64,000 bases of DNA, from positions 1 through 64,000 of the forward strand of contig NZ_JYLL01000030.1 of assembly GCF_001439695.1 (NCBI RefSeq), given 5' to 3'. The notes below the pieces were generated by a model, which was not told where the DNA came from, searched no databases, and saw only the letters and a list, made by a program, of their open reading frames with translations. A program made the position numbers and the translations under genes. This DNA is from Pseudomonas veronii (GTDB lineage Bacteria; Pseudomonadota; Gammaproteobacteria; Pseudomonadales; Pseudomonadaceae). This document shows, piece after piece, positions 24,295 through 32,949 of this stretch (positions are counted from its first letter, which is position 1; every line of letters starts with the position of its first letter).

Positions 24295-24323
24295 CCAGAC
24301 CGCCCAGCAGAGCGGATTTTGTT

Positions 24324-24400
24324 TGGTAGGCGCGATTGGACTCGAACCAACGACCCCCACCATGTCAAGGTGGTGCTCTAACCAACTGAGCTACGTGCCT
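24324..24400 (-). tRNA. tRNA-Val (anticodon GAC)
   Basis: A 77-nt cloverleaf with encoded CCA. The anticodon stem CCACC/GGTGG encloses TTGACAT, giving anticodon GAC. The acceptor stem AGGCACG/CGCGCCT has an A-C mismatch at pair 5-68; the remaining pairs are canonical. Its terminator lies 30 bases downstream. Confidence 0.92.
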
Positions 24401-24584
24401 GCTGTGAGGCGGCATTCTACGGAATTCCGGAGGGCTGTCAACATCTTTTTTGCAGCTAACCCTATGAATATGCGAATTTTTTATTTTCGGCCCGTACACC
24501 CGTATTTTTCGGGCGGCTGGCACGCGATTTTCAACTCAGGTAGGATCGGGGCACTCGTAAAAAATATAAAACAGAGGTTCCAGG

Positions 24585-25868
24585 ATGGCGAACACCCCCT
24601 ACCCCCAGTCGTATTACGCCGCGTCGGCGAATGCGGCTCCGCCTCGCCCAGTGCTGCAAGGTGAAGTCGAAACCGATGTGTGCGTGATCGGTGCTGGCTA
24701 CACCGGGCTCTCCAGCGCGCTGTTTCTGCTGGAGAACGGTTTTCGCGTGACAGTCCTGGAGGCGGCCAAGGTAGGGTTTGGCGCGTCTGGCCGCAACGGC
24801 GGGCAGATCGTCAACAGCTACAGCCGCGATATCGATGTGATCGAGCGCAGCGTCGGGCCGAAGCAGGCGCAGTTGCTGGGACAGATGGCGTTCGAGGGCG
24901 GCAGGATCATTCGTGAGCGGATCGCCAAGTACCAGATTCAGTGCGATCTGAAGGACGGTGGAGTATTCGCCGCGCTGAACAGCAAGCACATGGGTCACCT
25001 GGAGTCGCAGAAGCGCTTGTGGGAGCGTTATGGCCATACGCAGCTGGAGTTGCTGGACGAGCGGCGCATCCGCGAGGTGGTGGCCTGTGACAATTACGTC
25101 GGCGGCCTGCTGGACATGAGCGGCGGACATATCCACCCGCTCAACCTGGCGCTGGGCGAAGCAGCAGCCGTAGAGTCCCTCGGCGGCACGATTTATGAGC
25201 AGTCAGCCGCATTGCGCATCGAGCGCGGCGCCACCCCAGTAGTACACACCGCCGAGGGCAAGGTCAGGGCGAAGTTCATCATCGTCGCCGGCAATGCCTA
25301 CCTGGGGAACCTTGTGCCGGAATTGGCGGCCAAATCGATGCCGTGCGGCACGCAGGTGATCACCACCGCACCGCTGGGGGACGAACTGGCCAAAACGCTA
25401 TTGCCACAGGACTACTGCGTCGAAGATTGCAATTACCTGCTCGACTACTACCGCCTGACCAGTGACAAACGCCTGATCTTCGGCGGTGGCGTGGTCTATG
25501 GCGCGCGAGACCCGGCCAATATCGAAGCAATCATCCGCCCGAAGATGCTCAAGGCCTTCCCGCAACTCAAGGATGTGAAGATTGACTACGCCTGGACCGG
25601 CAATTTCCTGCTGACCCTGTCGCGCTTGCCGCAAGTCGGTCGCCTGGGCGACAACATCTATTACTCCCAAGGCTGCAGCGGCCACGGCGTGACGTACACG
25701 CACCTGGCGGGCAAGGTACTGGCAGAGGCCCTTCGAGGCCAGGCAGAGCGTTTTGACGCGTTTGCCGACCTGCCGCACTACCCGTTCCCCGGCGGGCAAC
25801 TGCTGCGCACGCCGTTTGCCGCGATGGGCGCCTGGTATTACGGGCTACGGGATAAGCTGGGGTTCTGA
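24585..25868 (+). CDS. FAD-dependent amino-acid/polyamine oxidase (PuuB-like)
   Basis: A DAO-family flavoprotein of 427 aa. The ADP-binding motif is CVIGAGYTGLSSAL near residues 32-45, followed by GFGASGRNGGQIV, typical of gamma-glutamylputrescine oxidase and related enzymes. The C-terminal FAD contact region is YSQGCSGHGVTYTHLAGKVL. The likely reaction is oxidative deamination of gamma-glutamylputrescine or a similar amine, giving H2O2. It stands alone, without the usual puuA/puuC neighbours, so the substrate is uncertain. It lies between tRNA genes, with ribosome site CCAGG before ATG. Confidence 0.85.
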   Translation: MANTPYPQSYYAASANAAPPRPVLQGEVETDVCVIGAGYTGLSSALFLLENGFRVTVLEAAKVGFGASGRNGGQIVNSYSRDIDVIERSVGPKQAQLLGQMAFEGGRIIRERIAKYQIQCDLKDGGVFAALNSKHMGHLESQKRLWERYGHTQLELLDERRIREVVACDNYVGGLLDMSGGHIHPLNLALGEAAAVESLGGTIYEQSAALRIERGATPVVHTAEGKVRAKFIIVAGNAYLGNLVPELAAKSMPCGTQVITTAPLGDELAKTLLPQDYCVEDCNYLLDYYRLTSDKRLIFGGGVVYGARDPANIEAIIRPKMLKAFPQLKDVKIDYAWTGNFLLTLSRLPQVGRLGDNIYYSQGCSGHGVTYTHLAGKVLAEALRGQAERFDAFADLPHYPFPGGQLLRTPFAAMGAWYYGLRDKLGF

Positions 25869-25991
25869 TGGGAAGGCTTGCCTGGGATGCTGGCACGGCG
25901 CACTCAGCCGACGCCATCACAGGCAAGCTTGCGTCCACAGAGGCTGAGGTAGCTTGCCGACACGCGCTGATCAATGCTGAATCGCAGACAC

Positions 25992-26022
25992 AAAAAACCC
26001 CGGTCTTTCGACCAGGGTCTTT
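25992..26022 (-). terminator. Terminator of the tRNA-Val/Asp/Asp unit
   Basis: A stem GACC(C)TGGTC with loop GAAA and its complement GACCGGGGT is followed by T6 on the minus strand. It lies 70 bases after the last tRNA-Asp. Confidence 0.8.
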
Positions 26023-26092
26023 GCTATCGGGTCAAAGGCAGCCAACGGCTTTCTTTGTGCTGCAAGGCGTTCAGTGGGCCTTGAAGCAGATA

Positions 26093-26169
26093 TGGCGCAG
26101 CGGACGGGACTCGAACCCGCGACCCCCGGCGTGACAGGCCGGTATTCTAACCGACTGAACTACCGCTGC
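26093..26169 (-). tRNA. tRNA-Asp (anticodon GTC), copy 2
   Basis: A 77-nt cloverleaf with acceptor GCAGCGG/CCGCTGC, discriminator G and encoded CCA. Anticodon loop CTGTCAC within CCGGC/GCCGG-type stem gives GTC. It is identical to the copy at 26275-26351. Confidence 0.94.
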
Positions 26170-26274
26170 GTATCGCTTGACCGGCCGAGCGTAAACCCTC
26201 GACCGTCTTTAAACATCTGGCTGATCAGCCTTGGCTGTTCAACCTCAAGCCCGACGAATCGAACCTGGAAAATA

Positions 26275-26351
26275 TGGCGCAGCGGACGGGACTCGAACCC
26301 GCGACCCCCGGCGTGACAGGCCGGTATTCTAACCGACTGAACTACCGCTGC
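26275..26351 (-). tRNA. tRNA-Asp (anticodon GTC), copy 1
   Basis: The same 77-nt sequence as the downstream copy, 105 bases away. It is the middle gene of a minus-strand tRNA-Val-Asp-Asp cluster. Confidence 0.94.
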
Positions 26352-26406
26352 GCGTCGGTGCAACCTTTAACGTTGCGTCTTACCCTAGGGCAAAACTCTC
26401 AAGAAG

Positions 26407-26482
26407 TGGTGGGTGATGACGGGATCGAACCGCCGACCCTCTGCTTGTAAGGCAGATGCTCTCCCAGCTGAGCTAATCACCC
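26407..26482 (-). tRNA. tRNA-Val (anticodon TAC)
   Basis: A 76-nt cloverleaf with acceptor GGGTGAT/ATCACCC, encoded CCA and anticodon loop CTTACAA (TAC). It is the first gene of the Val-Asp-Asp cluster. Confidence 0.94.
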
Positions 26483-26589
26483 TTTGCTTCGTTGAGGCCG
26501 CGAAATTTACGCAGATAGCGGACCTAAGTCAATAGCCTGCTTGAAGTTTTTCTGAAAAAGACAAAATAGTTTCAAGACGGCTATCCACC

Positions 26590-27369
26590 CTACTCGCTGT
26601 AAATCATCTTCTTGCTCATGCCGCCGTCCACCACAAACTCCTGGCCGGTGACGAACCCGGCCTGGCGCGACAGCAGCCATGCCACCAGCGCCGCCACGTC
26701 CTCCACCGTGCCAACCCTGCCCGTCGGATGCTGGGCGTGGTCGGCGTCGGTCAGCGGCTCTGCGCGACGGGCTGCCGGATCACGCGCATCGATCCAGCCA
26801 GGGCTGACGGCGTTGACCCGCACTTCCGGGCCAAGGCTCATCGCCAAGGCGTGTGTCAGGGCCAGCACGCCGCCCTTGCTCGCCGCGTAGGCTTCGGTGT
26901 CCGGCTCCGACTGCCGAGCCCGGGTCGAGGCCAGGTTGACGATCGCACCGCCATGGGCGCGCAGGTACGGCGCACAGTGCTTGGCCAACAGCATCGGGCC
27001 GCTGAGGTTCACCGCCAGCACGCGATTCCAGGAGGCCAGGTCAAGGCTTTCAAGGGTGATATTGCGCGGGTCGGCCACCGCCGCATTGCACACCAACGCA
27101 TCCAGGCGCCCGAACTGCCCAAGCACTTCAGCGACGCCCTGGGCGACTTGCTTCTCGTCGGCCACGTCCATGGTGATAAACCAGGCGTTCTCGCCGAGCA
27201 CCTTGGACACCTTGGAGCCGCGCTCGCGGTCCAGGTCAGCCAGCACCACCTGCCAGCCTTCGCTGATCAGCCACGCCGCGATCCCCAGGCCAATGCCCCG
27301 GGCGGCGCCCGTCACCAGCGCGACGCGGCCGTTACCGCCCGCAGCCGCCTCCATGGACCACTCGATCAC
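26590..27369 (-). CDS. Short-chain dehydrogenase/reductase
   Basis: A classical SDR of 259 aa. The Rossmann motif is VTGAARGIGLG, followed by the NAAV strand motif, a Ser (NLAST) and YAASK active site, and the C-terminal GxxVDGG. It prefers NAD(P)H and its substrate is unknown. The GTG at 27369 overlaps the metZ stop (GTGA), implying coupling; ATG 27354 (254 aa) is an equally plausible start. Position after metZ is conserved in pseudomonads as far as I recall, but the biochemical link is unclear. Confidence 0.88.
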   Translation of the reverse strand: MIEWSMEAAAGGNGRVALVTGAARGIGLGIAAWLISEGWQVVLADLDRERGSKVSKVLGENAWFITMDVADEKQVAQGVAEVLGQFGRLDALVCNAAVADPRNITLESLDLASWNRVLAVNLSGPMLLAKHCAPYLRAHGGAIVNLASTRARQSEPDTEAYAASKGGVLALTHALAMSLGPEVRVNAVSPGWIDARDPAARRAEPLTDADHAQHPTGRVGTVEDVAALVAWLLSRQAGFVTGQEFVVDGGMSKKMIYSE

Positions 27370-28577
27370 AAGGCCGCCAGCCCACGGGCCAGATCAGCCT
27401 GCAAGTCAGCGACGTCTTCAAGCCCCACCGCAACACGGATCAGGCTGTCGCGAATACCCGCCGCTTCCCGCTCCTGCGGCGCCAGGCGGCCGTGGGACGT
27501 TGTGCTCGGATGGGTAATGGTGGTCTTGCTGTCACCCAGGTTGGCGGTGATCGAGATCAGGCGTGTCGCGTCGATAAAGCGCCAGGCGCCCTCTTTGCCG
27601 CCTTTCACTTCAAAACTCACCACCGCACCGAAGCCGCGCTGCTGGCGCTGGGCCAATGCGTGCTGCGGATGGCTCTTGAGGCCGGCGTAGTGAACCTTCT
27701 CGATACCGTCCTGCTGCTCCAGCCACTCGGCCAGGGCCTGGGCATTGGCACAATGGGCTTTCATCCGCAGGCTGAGAGTCTCCAGGCCCTTGAGGAAGAT
27801 CCATGCATTGAACGGGCTCAGGGTCGGGCCGGCCGTGCGCAGGAAACCCACCACTTCTTTCATCTGCTCGCTACGCCCCGCCACCACACCGCCCATGCAA
27901 CGGCCTTGGCCGTCGATGAACTTGGTCGCCGAATGCACGACAACATCCGCACCCAGCTTCAACGGCTGTTGCAACGCCGGCGTGCAGAAGCAGTTGTCGA
28001 CCACCAGCATGGCGCCTTTGGCATGCGCGACTTGCGACAGCGCGGCGATGTCTACCAACTCGGCCAGCGGGTTGGACGGCGACTCGACGAACAGCAGCTT
28101 GGTATTGGCTTTGATTGCCGCATCCCAGCCGGAAAGATCCGCCAAAGGCACGTAGTCCACTTCGATACCGAAGCGCTTGAAATACTTCTCAAACAGGCTG
28201 ATGGTCGAACCGAACACGCTGCGTGACACCAGCACATGGTCGCCGGCGCTGCACAAGCTCATGACCACCGCCAGGATCGCCGCCATGCCGGTCGCCGTGG
28301 CGACCGCCTGCTCAGCGCCTTCCAGTGCGGCGATACGCTCTTCGAACGCGCGCACGGTCGGGTTGGTGTAACGGGAATAGACGTTGCCCGGCACTTCACC
28401 GGCAAAACGCGCAGCGGCGTCGGCAGCGGTGCGGAACACATAGCTGGAGGTGAAGAACATCGGATCACCGTGCTCGCCTTCCGGCGTGCGGTGCTGACCG
28501 GCGCGCACAGCCAGGGTATCGAAAGCTACGCCATCGAGGTCGCTGTCCAACCGACCGGCATCCCATTCCTGACTCAT
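27366..28577 (-). CDS. metZ: O-succinylhomoserine sulfhydrylase
   Basis: A PLP enzyme of the Cys/Met metabolism family, 403 aa, that makes homocysteine directly from O-succinylhomoserine and sulfide. The pyridoxal Lys is in HSATKFIDGQGRCMGG, and phosphate-binding residues lie in ATGMAAIL. The family opening FDTLAVRAGQHRTPEGEHG distinguishes it from MetB. It lies downstream of purF, separated by a terminator, and is followed by the overlapping SDR gene. Confidence 0.95.
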   Translation of the reverse strand: MSQEWDAGRLDSDLDGVAFDTLAVRAGQHRTPEGEHGDPMFFTSSYVFRTAADAAARFAGEVPGNVYSRYTNPTVRAFEERIAALEGAEQAVATATGMAAILAVVMSLCSAGDHVLVSRSVFGSTISLFEKYFKRFGIEVDYVPLADLSGWDAAIKANTKLLFVESPSNPLAELVDIAALSQVAHAKGAMLVVDNCFCTPALQQPLKLGADVVVHSATKFIDGQGRCMGGVVAGRSEQMKEVVGFLRTAGPTLSPFNAWIFLKGLETLSLRMKAHCANAQALAEWLEQQDGIEKVHYAGLKSHPQHALAQRQQRGFGAVVSFEVKGGKEGAWRFIDATRLISITANLGDSKTTITHPSTTSHGRLAPQEREAAGIRDSLIRVAVGLEDVADLQADLARGLAAL

Positions 28578-28616
28578 GCTGCGACTCCTTACTCAATGCT
28601 TTGTTTAAGATACAAA

Positions 28617-28636
28617 ACCGGCCCCTCAGGGCCGGT
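28617..28636 (-). terminator. Terminator between purF and metZ
   Basis: A stem ACCGGCCC/GGGCCGGT with a 4-base loop is followed by TTTTGT on the minus strand, just past the purF stop. Confidence 0.8.
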
Positions 28637-28642
28637 GTTTAC

Positions 28643-30148
28643 TCAATTGTTGTACAGATCGATGATCGCACTGACCGCCTGGGTCTTGATCTTCGACGAG
28701 TCGTTACGCGCCTGCTCGATCTTGTTCAGGTAAGCCTCATCGACATCACCGGTCACGTATTTGCCGTCGAACACCGCGCAGTCGAACTGCTCGATCTTGA
28801 TCTTGCCACCGCCGACCGCTTCGATCAGGTCGGAAAGGTCCTGATAGATCAGCCAATCGGCACCGATCAGGTCGGCTACGTCCTGGGTCGTGCGGTTGTG
28901 GGCGATCAGCTCGTGGGCACTCGGCATGTCGATGCCGTACACGTTCGGGTAACGCACGGCAGGCGCGGCGGAGCAGAAGTACACGTTCTTCGCGCCAGCT
29001 TCGCGGGCCATCTGGATGATCTGCTTGCAGGTGGTGCCACGCACGATGGAGTCATCCACCAGCATCACATTCTTGCCGCGGAATTCCAGTTCGATGGCGT
29101 TGAGCTTCTGACGTACCGACTTCTTGCGCGCCGCCTGGCCAGGCATGATGAACGTGCGGCCGATGTAGCGGTTCTTGACGAAGCCTTCACGGAACTTGAC
29201 GCCCAAGTGGTTGGCCAGCTCCAGCGCAGCGGTACGGCTGGTGTCCGGGATCGGGATCACCACGTCGATATCGTGCTGAGGGCGCTCGCGCAGGATCTTG
29301 TCGGCCAGCTTCTCGCCCATGCGCAGGCGCGCCTTGTACACCGAAACGCCGTCGATGATCGAATCCGGACGCGCCAGGTAGACGTGTTCGAAGATGCACG
29401 GGGTGAGTTTCGGCGCAACAGCGCACTGGCGGGTGTGCAACTTGCCATCTTCGGTGATGTACACCGCTTCGCCCGGCGCCAGGTCGCGGATCAGGGTGAA
29501 GCCCAGCACGTCCAGGGACACGCTTTCGGAGGCGATCATGTACTCGACGCCTTCATCGGTGTGACGCTGACCGAACACGATCGGACGGATGCCGTGCGGG
29601 TCACGGAAACCGACGATGCCATAACCGGTGACCATCGCCACTACCGCGTAACCACCGACGCAACGGTTATGCACGTCGGTGACGGCGGCGAACACATCTT
29701 CTTCGGTCGGCTGCAGCTTGCCGCGCTGGGCCAGCTCGTGCGCGAACACGTTGAGCAGCACTTCCGAGTCAGAGTTGGTGTTGACGTGGCGCAGGTCAGA
29801 TTCGTAAATCTCCTTGGCCAGCTGTTCAACGTTGGTCAGGTTACCGTTATGCGCCAGGGTGATGCCGTAAGGCGAGTTGACGTAAAACGGTTGAGCTTCG
29901 GCCGAGGTCGAGCTACCGGCAGTCGGGTAACGCACATGGCCAATGCCCATGTGCCCGACGAGGCGCTGCATGTGACGCTGATGGAACACGTCACGTACCA
30001 GACCATTGTCCTTGCGCAGGAATAACCGGCCGTCGTGGCTGGTCACAATACCGGCAGCGTCCTGGCCGCGGTGCTGGAGGACGGTTAGCGCGTCATACAG
30101 CGCCTGATTGACGTTCGACTTACCGACGATACCGACGATGCCACACAT
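28643..30148 (-). CDS. purF: Amidophosphoribosyltransferase
   Basis: The first committed enzyme of purine synthesis, turning PRPP and Gln into phosphoribosylamine. It has 501 aa. The mature catalytic Cys follows the initiator Met (MCGIVGIVG), starting the Ntn glutaminase domain. The C-terminal phosphoribosyltransferase domain carries the PRPP motif VMLVDDSIVRGTT. ATG 30148 is chosen so that Cys2 can be exposed; three extra codons exist upstream. It lies 41 bases after cvpA, as in E. coli. Confidence 0.98.
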   Translation of the reverse strand: MCGIVGIVGKSNVNQALYDALTVLQHRGQDAAGIVTSHDGRLFLRKDNGLVRDVFHQRHMQRLVGHMGIGHVRYPTAGSSTSAEAQPFYVNSPYGITLAHNGNLTNVEQLAKEIYESDLRHVNTNSDSEVLLNVFAHELAQRGKLQPTEEDVFAAVTDVHNRCVGGYAVVAMVTGYGIVGFRDPHGIRPIVFGQRHTDEGVEYMIASESVSLDVLGFTLIRDLAPGEAVYITEDGKLHTRQCAVAPKLTPCIFEHVYLARPDSIIDGVSVYKARLRMGEKLADKILRERPQHDIDVVIPIPDTSRTAALELANHLGVKFREGFVKNRYIGRTFIMPGQAARKKSVRQKLNAIELEFRGKNVMLVDDSIVRGTTCKQIIQMAREAGAKNVYFCSAAPAVRYPNVYGIDMPSAHELIAHNRTTQDVADLIGADWLIYQDLSDLIEAVGGGKIKIEQFDCAVFDGKYVTGDVDEAYLNKIEQARNDSSKIKTQAVSAIIDLYNN

Positions 30149-30189
30149 GCGACGCAACCCCTACTTAATGAATCTTGACTGAACACTGC

Positions 30190-30747
30190 TTACTGAGGCG
30201 TTTTGGCCGGTAAGAGGTGCTCCTTGAACGGAAGATCAGCGGGTATGCTGATCCCGCTGGCCAGCCACTGACTGCTCCACCCCAAAATGAGGTTCTTGGA
30301 CCAATCTGCAACCAATAGAAATTTTGGCACGAGTACCGACTCCTGCCACCACGAATCCTGCTGTACTGGCCCCAGGCTCAACAGCCCGACCGCCACGACC
30401 ACCAGCAACGCGCCACGCGCAGCGCCGAAGGCCATGCCGAGAAATCGATCGGTCCCGGAGAGGCCGGTGACACGTATCAACTCGCCAATAAGATAATTGA
30501 CCATTGCTCCCACCAGCAGCGTGGCGATGAACATGATGGCGCAGCCCGCGATGACGCGAGCCGAAGGTGTCTCGATGTACCCGCTCAAGTAGACCGACAG
30601 CGAACCGCCGAACATCCAGGCGACGACTCCTGCAATGATCCAGGTCAGCAACGACAGTGCTTCTTTTACGAAGCCGCGGCTTAGACTGATCAAAGCGGAG
30701 ATGGCGACGATTGCGACGATCGCCCAATCAACCCAGGTAAATGGCAC
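30190..30747 (-). CDS. cvpA: CvpA family membrane protein
   Basis: A 185-aa inner-membrane protein with four hydrophobic segments (about residues 5-22, 28-48, 62-88 and 103-123). The family opening is WVDWAIVAIVAISALISLSRGFVKE. Known from E. coli as needed for colicin V production and envelope stress tolerance; the exact activity is unknown. It is upstream of purF in the conserved cvpA-purF order. Confidence 0.93.
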   Translation of the reverse strand: MPFTWVDWAIVAIVAISALISLSRGFVKEALSLLTWIIAGVVAWMFGGSLSVYLSGYIETPSARVIAGCAIMFIATLLVGAMVNYLIGELIRVTGLSGTDRFLGMAFGAARGALLVVVAVGLLSLGPVQQDSWWQESVLVPKFLLVADWSKNLILGWSSQWLASGISIPADLPFKEHLLPAKTPQ

Positions 30748-30881
30748 GGTGCAGCCTACAGACGGATAAGGCGGCGCATTTTAGCAGAGCGCCGGGCTAT
30801 CGGTAAGCTGTGATTGCGGGTGCTTTGCAAAACAATAGTTTGTGACGAGTTAAGCGCATTTCAAGGCCCGCACAAAACCAA

Positions 30882-30973
30882 AGTGGGAGGGGGCTGGCTT
30901 CCGATGGCGGTGGGTCAGTCAGCACAACCGATACTGATCGACCGCCATCGGGGGCAAGCCCCCTCCCACATTT
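30882..30973. repeat. REPIN-type inverted REP doublet
   Basis: Two REP-like sequences face each other: GTGGGAGGGGGCTGGCTTCC on the left and its relative GGGGGCAAGCCCCCTCCCAC on the right. A spacer of about 40 bases contains the paired GATGGCGGT/ACCGCCATC. It lies in the gap between cvpA and the SPOR gene and matches the elements at 42808 and 61261. Confidence 0.85.
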
Positions 30974-31004
30974 GACTGCATTCCAAGCTGAAAGCGGCGT
31001 GAAC

Positions 31005-31658
31005 TCAGCCGCGTTCAGGCTGGAAACGCACCACAAAACCGTTGAGATTCTGCTGACGCCCCAACAAATCGCGCAGGCGGTCCGCCTCGGCACGCTCGAT
31101 CAACGGCCCGATAAACACGCGGTTCTTGCCATCGGCGCTGCGGATGTAAGCGTTGTAGCCCTGACTGCGCAGTTTTTTCTGCAAGGCCTCGGCGCTTTCG
31201 CGATTGGCCAGGCTGGCCAACTGGATCGACCAACTGATCGGCAGGCCATTCGGGTCGATACGGCTCTGACCCACGTCCGGTTTGCCCGGCGCGGCAGGCT
31301 GCGGCACGACCGGCTTGGGGGCAGGCGCTGGCGCGGCGGGCTTGGCAGCGACGGCAGGCGCCGGCTTGACCACAGGCACACTCGGCTGCACCGGCATCGA
31401 AGGGGCCGGCTGCGCGGCCAATTCCTCATCGGCCGGCACCGGCTCTTCTTCAGGCAATGCCTGCGGCTCAGGCACCACCACCGGTTCAACCTGCACCTGA
31501 GGCACGACCGGCGCCTGGGGCGCTGCCGGGGCCTCAACGACCACCTGGCGCTGTTCGTCCTGACGGGAAAACAGCATCGGCAGGAAAATCACCGCCAAGG
31601 CCACCAGCACCAGGGCACCGACCATCCGCTGCTTGTATGCGCTATCCAGTAATGCCAT
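31005..31658 (-). CDS. SPOR-domain membrane protein (DedD-like)
   Basis: A 217-aa bitopic protein. A short cytoplasmic N-terminus precedes one transmembrane helix (about residues 12-31: MVGALVLVALAVIFLPMLF). A long Pro/Ala/Val-rich linker follows (40-135), then a C-terminal SPOR domain (about 140-215) that binds septal peptidoglycan. The position after folC and before cvpA matches dedD in E. coli, where it helps cell constriction. ATG 31658 overlaps the folC end by 17 bases. Confidence 0.9.
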   Translation of the reverse strand: MALLDSAYKQRMVGALVLVALAVIFLPMLFSRQDEQRQVVVEAPAAPQAPVVPQVQVEPVVVPEPQALPEEEPVPADEELAAQPAPSMPVQPSVPVVKPAPAVAAKPAAPAPAPKPVVPQPAAPGKPDVGQSRIDPNGLPISWSIQLASLANRESAEALQKKLRSQGYNAYIRSADGKNRVFIGPLIERAEADRLRDLLGRQQNLNGFVVRFQPERG

Positions 31659-32949
31659 GTGCAGCTTCCTCCGTGGAGCGCCGGGCCAACCATTCGAGCG
31701 CCTCGGCAACACAATAAAATGACCCGAACAACAGAATCTCATCCTCGGGCGTGGCAACCGCACACTGCGCTTCAAGGGCCGCAGTGACACTTGCATACGA
31801 CGCCACGCGCGCACCAAGGTTCTGCAGGGCCGCCTCAAGCTCCGCGGCCGGACGGCTGCGCGGCGTGTCCAGGGGCGCCACGGCCCAGGCCTGGACATTC
31901 CCCAGCAACGGCGTCACTACGCCCTCCAGATCCTTGTCGGCCAGCAAGCCGAACACCGCCAGGCGGCGACCGACCGGCGCTATACGCGACAGGCGTTGCG
32001 CGAGGTATTCGGCGGCGTGGGGGTTGTGCCCCACATCCAGCAGCAGGTTCAGGCGCTTGCCCTGCCAATCGAAGGCACGGCGATCGAGACGCCCGACGAT
32101 CCGCGTCGCCAGCAATGTACGAGCAATCTGCGCAGGATTCCACGGCAGATCCAATAGCAGATAGGCTTGCAGGGCGAGCGCGGCGTTTTCCATCGGCAGG
32201 TTCAGCAGCGGCAGGTCATGCAACGCCACGAGCTGGCCGCGCGCATCACGCCCGCGCCACTGCCAATGCTCAGCACCGACCTCAAGATTGAACTCACGCC
32301 CGCGCAGGAAGAATGGGCAATCCAGCTCCCGCACCCGGTCGAGCAACGTCTGCGGCGGGTCCAGATCACCGCACAGCGCAGGCTTGCCCTGGCGGAAGAT
32401 GCCGGCCTTTTCATAGGCCACGGATTCACGGGTATCGCCCAGGTAGTCGACATGGTCGACACCGATGCTGGTGACCAGCGCCAGGTCGGCATCCACCACG
32501 TTGACCGTATCCAGGCGCCCGCCCAGGCCCACTTCAAGCACGACCACGTCCAGGCGCGCCCGTTCGAACAGCCAGAACGCCGCCAGAGTGCCCATCTCGA
32601 AGTACGTCAGGGAAATCTCACCGCGCCCGGCATCGAGCGCGGCGAAGGCTTCGCAGAGCTGCTCGTCAGTGGCTTCCACACCATTGAGTTGCACCCGCTC
32701 GTTGTAGCGCAGCAGGTGCGGCGAGCTGTACACGCCGACCTTCAGGCCTTGGGCCTGCAGCAGCGCTGCGACAAAGGCACAGGTCGAGCCCTTGCCGTTG
32801 GTCCCCGTTACCGTGATCACTCGCGGCGCCGGGCGGCCCAACCCGAGGCGGGCCGCTACCTGTTGCGAGCGCTCCAGGCCCATGTCGATGGCGGACGGAT
32901 GCAACTGCTCAAGGTAGGCGAGCCATTCGCCCAGGGTACGTTGGGTCAT
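31642..32949 (-). CDS. folC: Bifunctional folylpolyglutamate/dihydrofolate synthase
   Basis: A Mur-ligase-family enzyme of 435 aa that adds Glu to dihydropteroate and to folates. The ATP loop is VTGTNGKGSTCAFVAALL. The family central domain carries YFEMGTLAAFWLF, and LLDVGHNPHAAEYL opens the C-terminal domain. Its start overlaps the accD stop by 4 bases (ATGA), in the conserved accD-folC-dedD-cvpA-purF order. Confidence 0.96.
   Translation of the reverse strand: MTQRTLGEWLAYLEQLHPSAIDMGLERSQQVAARLGLGRPAPRVITVTGTNGKGSTCAFVAALLQAQGLKVGVYSSPHLLRYNERVQLNGVEATDEQLCEAFAALDAGRGEISLTYFEMGTLAAFWLFERARLDVVVLEVGLGGRLDTVNVVDADLALVTSIGVDHVDYLGDTRESVAYEKAGIFRQGKPALCGDLDPPQTLLDRVRELDCPFFLRGREFNLEVGAEHWQWRGRDARGQLVALHDLPLLNLPMENAALALQAYLLLDLPWNPAQIARTLLATRIVGRLDRRAFDWQGKRLNLLLDVGHNPHAAEYLAQRLSRIAPVGRRLAVFGLLADKDLEGVVTPLLGNVQAWAVAPLDTPRSRPAAELEAALQNLGARVASYASVTAALEAQCAVATPEDEILLFGSFYCVAEALEWLARRSTEEAAHGITG

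Noticed and set aside
30882..30973. The REP doublet considered as a transcription terminator or CRISPR repeat
   Set aside because: It recurs in inverted pairs at three loci with the REPIN structure and has neither a U tract nor regularly spaced unique spacers.
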